The translations under genes and the position numbers were made by a program. Below are positions 57,787 to 64,000 of a DNA stretch of 64,000 nt, piece by piece. The DNA lies in NCBI RefSeq assembly GCF_001638985.1, contig NW_017265173.1:73062-137061 (forward strand), written 5' to 3'. The stretch is from Phycomyces blakesleeanus NRRL 1555(-). Taxonomy: Eukaryota > Mucoromycota > Mucoromycetes > Mucorales > Phycomycetaceae. The stretch's first letter is position 1. Every line of letters starts with the position of its first letter. The notes beneath the pieces were generated by a model, which saw only the letters and a program-made list of their open reading frames with translations, was not told the origin of the DNA and made no database searches.

Positions 57787-58188
57787 CTCTCTCATGCCTT
57801 TTGCCTCTGTTGACTCCCCATTTACCTTATCAGTGGTGGAGACCTTCATGCAATTTATGCCTAACTGCAAGGCGCCGGGTCCTGATCACATCCATGCAGA
57901 AATGCTAAAGCCCATTTGGTCTCACATCTCATCTCTTCTTGCCTGTCTTTTTACTATTTGCTGGCAATGGTCATACACCCCTTCTCTCTGGCGCCACGCC
58001 CAAGTGTTTTCAATGTTTAAGAAGGGAGACCCTTTGGATGCAGCTAACTACCACCCCATCTCTCTTACATCTGTTGTCTGTAAGTTGTTTGAGATGTGCA
58101 TAGCCCCAGAATTGCACAGATATTCTCCTCCTTTAGATGTTGCCCAAGGTGGATTTCGTCCTCGTCATGGTGCTCTTGACCAAGCTCT
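57787..58188 (+). pseudogene. LINE D ORF2, reverse transcriptase fragment between E4 and E1c
   Basis: This continues LINE D after E4 (the CTC duplicate at 57787-57789). It reads MPFASVDSPFTLSVVET, KAPGPDHIHAEMLKPIW, FKKGDPLDAANYHPISL and VAQGGFRPRHGALDQAL, the N-terminal half of the reverse transcriptase. It stops at 58188, where transposon E1c begins; the rest of LINE D is not in the window. In LINE C the intact sequence continues with TCTGTCTACATG, so TCT at 58186-58188 is probably the target duplication. Confidence 0.9.
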
Positions 58189-58428
58189 CACTGCAAAAAC
58201 ATCTTAAAATAATTGAATTTCACTTACCTGAAATTATTGATAATAGTAGCCAAAAAATTACAACCCAGATCATTTTCTGTGTTTAGCAGCGAGAATATAT
58301 TTAAAGACATATCATTGGCCTAACATATATCAGAGTCCCTGAGAGAATTTTTCAAAATAATAAAGACAATTATAATAAGCAACGGCTGTTACACACTTCC
58401 TTTATTATTAAAAAAATTAAGTAAAAAA

Positions 58429-61400
58429 ATGTTTGCCATTGCCAATCCCAATGAAGTTCATTGCAAATGCACAAGATGCAATTGCAATTCTCTTGGATAT
58501 ACCATGGCAGATAAAAGAACTGCCAAGCATCATGCCCAGAATGATAATGACAGGAAAATGGATAAAACCATTAATGGTAAATTAAGTTATCAATTTTTCA
58601 TTTATTTATATGATGTATTCTAATTCATTGGAACAAATAGTTTTGACAGCCAAAGTAAATACTGGTGAAGCTGATATGGACGTAGATCAAATTGAAGAAC
58701 ATATTAAATGTAATAGTATTTTATATTTTATACCCAATGTGCACTCTATTTAAACTCAGTACCAATAGATGATAATTACTCCATTGGTGCACCCTCACCA
58801 GAGCAGTATGTCAATACCCACTTACCTCTTTTGGTAGAAGAATCTCTTTTTGAAACAGAGGAGTATACTTCAGAGTATGAGTCTGAATATGAGTTGTCGG
58901 ATGAATTTGAGCAAGAAGAACAGAACAGAGAGCAAGAACAGGGTAAATATTAAAAATAAACTATTATTGAAGAAAAAAAGTTTGAATTAAAGAAACAAAA
59001 AATTAATATTATTTTATGATAACTTACAGAGTCTACAGAAAACCTTCCAGAGAATATTTGGCATCAAGTAATTGCGGTTTTCACTGTGATATTTATTTCT
59101 AGCTTCATTGTGGATGAAGGCACAGTAATTTTGATTACATTCATAAATACAATCCTCGAACATTATGGAGAGGATTTCCGACTTCCCACAAGCATTCCGG
59201 GTTTGAGGAAAATGACAGGATACAATGATTTGACAAACAGCATATCAAAATATGTAGCATGCAGTAATTATCACACATTGTACGATTACAGCAACAACAC
59301 ACATACATCCTGCAATTTCAAAAGAGTTGGTAGTAAGACACATTGTAAGAATGATCTCTACAAGTCTAGTATAAAGAACGCCATGATTCCAAAGTGCACA
59401 TTTGTTTATAACTCGTTGACAACTATCTTGAAAAAAATGTTTACATGTCTTTCTTTTGAGAGTATGATCAACAGATGGAATCATGAACCAAAAGTTGACC
59501 ATACTTTATTCGATGTATATGATGGAAAGATGTGAAACGAATTAGTTGATGAGAATGGTGTCCAGTTTGTTTCCAAGAAACAATCATTACTATTGACACT
59601 GAACATTGATTGATTTCAACCATTTGATAGAGTAACATATTCATGTGGTGCGATATACCTGACAATTAACAATTTGCTGAGAGAAGAGCAGAACAAGGCA
59701 GAAAATGTTATTCTTGTTGGATTGATGCCTAGACCTAAAGAAGCAAGCACCGACAAGATCAATAACTATTTGCGTCCTCTTGTTGATGAACTTATGCTAT
59801 TGTATAAAGGTATCACAATTGATACATATAACTGCTCAGGTGCTCTGGTGCGTGCTGCTCTGTTGATAGTTGCATGCGACATCCCTGCTGCAAGAAAGAC
59901 GTGTGGGTTTACATCTCACAACAGCACATGTGCATGCTACAAATGCAATTGTCAGTTTGCTCGTATTGATGGGACCACTGCTGTAAACTATTTTGGGCTT
60001 AAGTTTTTGCAATGGGTAGGCCGCACAAAAGAAGAAAATCGCAGACATGCAAACCTGGGGAAGAATGCAAAGACATTGACAGAGAGAAAGCGATTGGAGA
60101 TTGAGAATGGTGTCTGTTGGTCTGAGCTTCATCAACTTGTGTACTTTGAGCCAGTGCGTGCAACCATTATCAATCCCATACACAACCTTTTTCTCGGGAC
60201 TGCAAAACGAATGATAGATATTTGGATTGCAAACAATTTGCTTGATGACAAAGATTTTGTAGAGATGCAGAAAGAGGCTAATAGAATGGTACTTCCTGTA
60301 GGATATACAACTCTGAAGATAAAGATTGGAAAGAAATTTCAGTTTATGAAGGCAGATGAGTGGAAATCATGGTGTCTGATATACTCTCCTGTTCTGCTTA
60401 AGACACGCCTGCGAGATGATCTGCTTGGCAATTGGATCAATTTTGTTGATGTATGCAGAGAATTGACGAAGCCAAGTATCACCAAAAATGGGATCAAAAA
60501 AGCTCACGAAAGTTTGGAGGAGTTCTGTGTTGGTTGTGAAGACTTTTATAAACCAGATGTATTCATGCAAAACATGCATCTTCATCTCCACCTAAAAGAA
60601 ACGATTGAGGACTTTGGGCCAATTTACGGATTTTGGCTATTTAGCTTTGAGCACTATTGTTGTGGGGAGAAAATAAAGCAAAATATAATATAGATGAAAG
60701 AATTCGTGAGAACTTGTGTAGGTTGTTTATTTCAAAAGAAAAGTAAAGAATGATAAAATTTGATTGTCTTTCTACATGGAACTATCTACTGATATTTATA
60801 TGTTTTTCTAATTTGTAATTCAGTGTGTGCTTAAGTAATCTTTATCACGATGAGTCATCTTCCAGGAGTATTGTTCTTCTGGAAAGATCCGGAAAGACCA
60901 ATTGATATGATACTTCTCCAGTCAGATCAGTCCAAGAGTTTTGGTAAAGAAGAGCATTTATGCTATTGGTAATATTTTAGTATTCCGACCCAGATACTCG
61001 GGTAATGTTTCATAATATTAGATAGTTGTAGTTGTAGTCTCTCAATTAAGTATTTGTATAATAAAAGAAATATGTAGATGAAATATAATAATGCAATATA
61101 TATAATGTATATGTATTTGTATATCCTATGTCATGGTGATAATAATAAATAATCAATTATGTGTATGATGATCTGTGTATTAGATAATATCATAAAGGGA
61201 GATCCGTTTGACTGGAATAGCTGAGGATATTATTTTATCCTTCAGTCTTACTCTCAGATTCAGCAGTAATCAATACTAATTCACAACAACTATAATGGTG
61301 TATTGAAAGGGTTTGAGACAAACCAGAAAAGTACGTTCAAGAATACCTACATGAAAAGGTTTCTTGAGAATTCTTACAATGGTGACTTTTGTCAAGCGCA

Positions 61401-62160
61401 TCTCAGCAATGTTACCAGCCCTTTACTTCTCTCTCTCTTTCTCAAGCTGTCTGGCCATAAAATATATAATCCTGCACTTTCGCCACATCCTTTGATACTG
61501 TCATTCTTTCACTTGCCAACGTTTCTACAATCTACTGAAAAGCCTTCAAAGCAAACATTTGGCAACAAACCTCTATCTCTTTCTGCTCTACCATTGTGTT
61601 TGAAGCCACCAACAACAATGAGAAAATCCAAGTATGATTGTCTGTTCAATTTCTATAAAATTGAGTATGACAATGATTCTCTTTGCAGTGCCAAGACAAC
61701 AATTAGGAATTGTTGGTTTGTGAATGACCAGATCCAGAAGATTTCGTCCATCAATCTTCTTGGACAAGTTTACACAGGTGGAGAAGGCTTGGTCGTGAGA
61801 GGATCGCATATACAAGCAAAATTTATTGAAAAAAGTGGAGACTCTGAGAAAAGATATGCTGGTTGTATTAAGTACTTGTTCTCGCACGATTTTACATCAA
61901 ACCTCATGCACACCAACCTTTCCCCTTGTCACAACCCCCAACATGTATTTGTCTTCGTTGAGTGGTACAAAATTTCTTGCCATCAACCTAGAATCAAGCA
62001 GGGCATCGAGTTGTATGAGCCAGAATTTCTGAAGTATGACTATAACAACATTCTGCCTGTCCACCGCATCTTGTTGCCAATTGCAATTGGAAGTCATGTG
62101 TCTGGTAGTAGTGCGGCAAAAGTCGTTGTTATTCCTCTGCCAAGAAAGCTATATGCTTAA
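58429..62160 (+). pseudogene. E1c transposase, broken by stops and an LTR insertion
   Basis: It is homologous to the intact E1b protein from MFAIANPNEVHCKCTRC to PLPRKLYA. TGG-to-TGA stops occur at 59533-59535 (after DGKM) and at 59611-59613 (after LNID). Conserved residues are also changed: DPMHNLF has become NPIHNLF, and the CNRQF zinc-type segment is CNCQF. A 631-bp LTR splits the frame at 60658-61288. The second exon's acceptor (ATTAG) is altered to ATTGG. No function is expected. Confidence 0.92.
60658..61288. mobile_element. Solo LTR of an LTR retrotransposon
   Basis: This 631-bp insertion begins TGTTGTG and ends CACAACA (perfect 7-bp inverted ends with TG...CA) and is flanked by ACTAT on both sides (60653-60657, 61289-61293). 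E1b gives the empty site (GAGCGCTATAATGG). Five-bp duplications and TG...CA ends are typical of LTR retrotransposons; absence of internal genes points to LTR-LTR recombination. No parent element is in the window, so family and orientation are unknown. Confidence 0.9.
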
Positions 62161-62267
62161 TAAAATACTCTATCTTTTTTTTAAAATAATAATAATAATA
62201 TAAAACATAGTTCGTAGACATAAAAAGAGATGTGATAAAGAGTGCAACTAAAAAGACAGAAATTTTA

Positions 62268-62481
62268 TTATACGCGTTTTGACCACGCAGGCATTTTTGT
62301 GACCAAGCCATGAGGAATTGTCTTGTGTACTAACATATGACTCTGCGACTTCAACTGCATTGCTCTTTTTCCAAGTCATCTCTGGCGAGCTCATCAAGAA
62401 AGTCAAAAACGGTATTCAACTATAAATGTATATATACATCAGAAATCAAACAACAGAAAAACCATTTTATATAAAACATTA
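62268..62481 (-). pseudogene. E1c second-gene fragment (last exon)
   Basis: Only the final exon of the E1 second gene remains, corresponding to 24259-24480 of E1b. A one-base deletion in the CCC of TTTTTCCCAAG (about 62371) shifts the frame. All upstream exons are lost at the 62481 breakpoint. Confidence 0.8.
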
Positions 62482-64000
62482 GGATCTATGGTAAAATAGA
62501 CCAACGCGCCCTTTTTTTTGCACAAAAAGTAAAATATACTGACGCGCCTTAAGTATTTTTTATATATTTCTTGACTTATCAATAAATTACTAAGTAGAAA
62601 TATTTGAAAAATTCACGATTATAGATATACTATATGGTTACAATGTGACAACTTCCTGTGACTGCTGAACTAAAATTGAGTGAATTAAAATTCATTTTGT
62701 TATTAATTTTAATAATAATATATTGTATTTTATTTATATTTTATATGATAAATTAAAATTTTACTGACTCAAAAAAATTAAAAAATCACAGTAACAGATA
62801 TTATATAAAGATATAACGTGAGAAAATATTGTGACTGTCGTTGGAGTTTTGATTGAATGAAAATTAGTTTTATAATAAAAATCTTAAAATTTGTTCTTTT
62901 ATTTTTAATATATAAGTTGGTAAAAGTTACTTTAAAAAATTATAAATATAATTTACATATATTTATTTGTACACAGAAACTATTATTTTATTTTTTTAAA
63001 GTAAATTCTTTTCATCTATGTTTTTATATATGGCTTTTTAATAAATACAAAAATAAAATATCAATAAAAACATGTTTGATATTTTTTATACTAAAATTCA
63101 TGTATATAAAAAGAGTTAATAAGAAATAATACTTTTTATATTTGATATTTTTTAAGTTTCTTGAACATAAAATTTTTATTATATATATTAATGATATATA
63201 TATACAGATTATATGAGACAGCTTCTCAATTTTTTTTTATTTTTTTAAAAATATATTAATACTTATTGTAAACTTTGTTTGTTATTTAATTTATATATCA
63301 ATTATTAAAAAAAACTGACTGCATTAATAAGAAGTATTCTAAGATTTTATTTATCTGATTTTATAAAAAATAAGTGTTTTCTTTTAGTATTTGCTTTATG
63401 TATTGATGTAGATATTATATATTTATTTAAAATAATAATATAATAATATTATATAATGTTTGTTTTTTTCTATTCTATATAATATATCTTTTATTTATTT
63501 TTTACACTCTTATTTAACTGATACATAACAATAACTAAGATATCTGATTTTATAATTAGTTTTTTATTTTAATTTTTAATAGCTTAGAAAATAAGCTATA
63601 ATATATAGTAGTTATTTATTTAATATCTATGTATTTTATTTTATACATATTCCATTTTAATGAATAATTATATAAGATATAGTAATATATATTACACAAG
63701 TAATATAAAACAACTTTAGATAATAGTGTTAATATTATTATTGTTTATATGTTAATAATTTGAAAGTTTTTGCAGCTAAATTATATAATATTTTTAAATA
63801 TTCTGAACTTGCCAGAAAAATAGAGATGTATATAAGTTGCTATATTTGAAAATCAACATCGGAAATGAACCCAAAGTTATCTTTTTGAGAATCAAAATTA
63901 TTTTAAAGTTTGGAAGATTTGTTTCAACTTCAATTTATAAGACTTTTATTATTTTTTAATATTAAATAAAATAAATCTCATAGAGAATATATGTATATAT
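62482..64000. other. Very AT-rich DNA, possibly the edge of another element
   Basis: The sequence after the E1c breakpoint starts GGATCTATGG and contains two 20-bp direct repeats with 3 mismatches (62491-62510 and 62529-62548), each ending ACGCGCC, a GC-rich spot in otherwise A/T-dominated DNA. The long frames at 62857-63129 are of very low complexity and I do not accept them. The repeats may be subterminal motifs of a transposon continuing past the window. Confidence 0.4.

Larger units (their letters stand above)
58189..62481 (+). mobile_element. CACTA-like transposon E1c, 3'-truncated, inserted in LINE D
   Basis: This third copy of E1 starts CACTGCAAAAACATC at 58189. It follows E1b to 62481 (ATAAAACATTA) and then departs abruptly, so about 2.6 kb including the right terminus is missing or displaced. 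The transposase has several stops and a solo LTR inside it. It is clearly the most decayed of the three E1 copies. Confidence 0.9.

Noticed and set aside
62857..63129. 90-codon open frame in AT-rich DNA
   Set aside because: Low-complexity Lys/Ile/Phe/Tyr sequence with no context or motif; expected by chance at this base composition.

Overview
The window looks like a transposon-rich, AT-rich stretch of a fungal nuclear genome. I infer fungi, possibly Mucoromycota, from short GT-AG introns, Tnp2/Plavaka-like CACTA transposases and LINEs with an apurinic-type endonuclease; the species cannot be read from the sequence. I see no convincing host protein-coding gene. The only host-type genes are two tRNA-Ala(AGC) genes, and both sit at the head of LINE arrays.

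Layout: (1) 1-6209, CACTA-like element E1a, minus orientation, cut by the window edge. (2) 6221-20520, a head-to-tail array of three full-length LINEs on the minus strand (C, B, A), ending at tRNA-Ala 20521-20593 (+). (3) 20817-27140, E1b, a complete and apparently intact second copy of E1 in opposite orientation (TSD ATA), so E1a and E1b form ~6.2-kb inverted arms around the array. (4) 27141-29134, no feature seen. (5) ~29135-34074, E2, a decayed relative of E1. (6) 34126-41596, E3, a different CACTA-type element (TIR CACTACGGCAGA, TSD AGA). (7) tRNA-Ala 41934-42006 (-) followed by a second LINE array on the plus strand: E (nearly intact), F (5'-truncated) and D. (8) D is split by E4 (50229-57786, TSD CTC) and again by E1c (58189-62481), which itself carries a solo LTR (60658-61288, TSD ACTAT). 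(9) 62482-64000, very AT-rich DNA of unknown nature.

The most interesting system is the LINE. Each copy lies antisense to a tRNA-Ala gene, with its 3' end joined to the first 14 nt of the tRNA (GGGGATGTAGCTCA). The 14 nt behave as a target-site duplication, so every insertion leaves a complete tRNA gene at the LINE's 5' end, ready to be hit again. Arrays therefore grow at the tRNA and should be ordered by age, and the decay of the copies agrees: A and E next to the tRNA are intact or nearly so, while C and D farthest away are the most broken. Both arrays also show one LINE subfamily (C, D, F) followed by another (A, B, E).

The E1, E2 and E4 elements share a two-gene plan: a multi-exon transposase with an N-terminal CxCxxC...H module and a Tnp2-type core, and a convergent multi-exon second gene of unknown function. 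E1b has uninterrupted versions of both. Nearly every other copy carries premature stops, most of them explained by C-to-T or G-to-A transitions.
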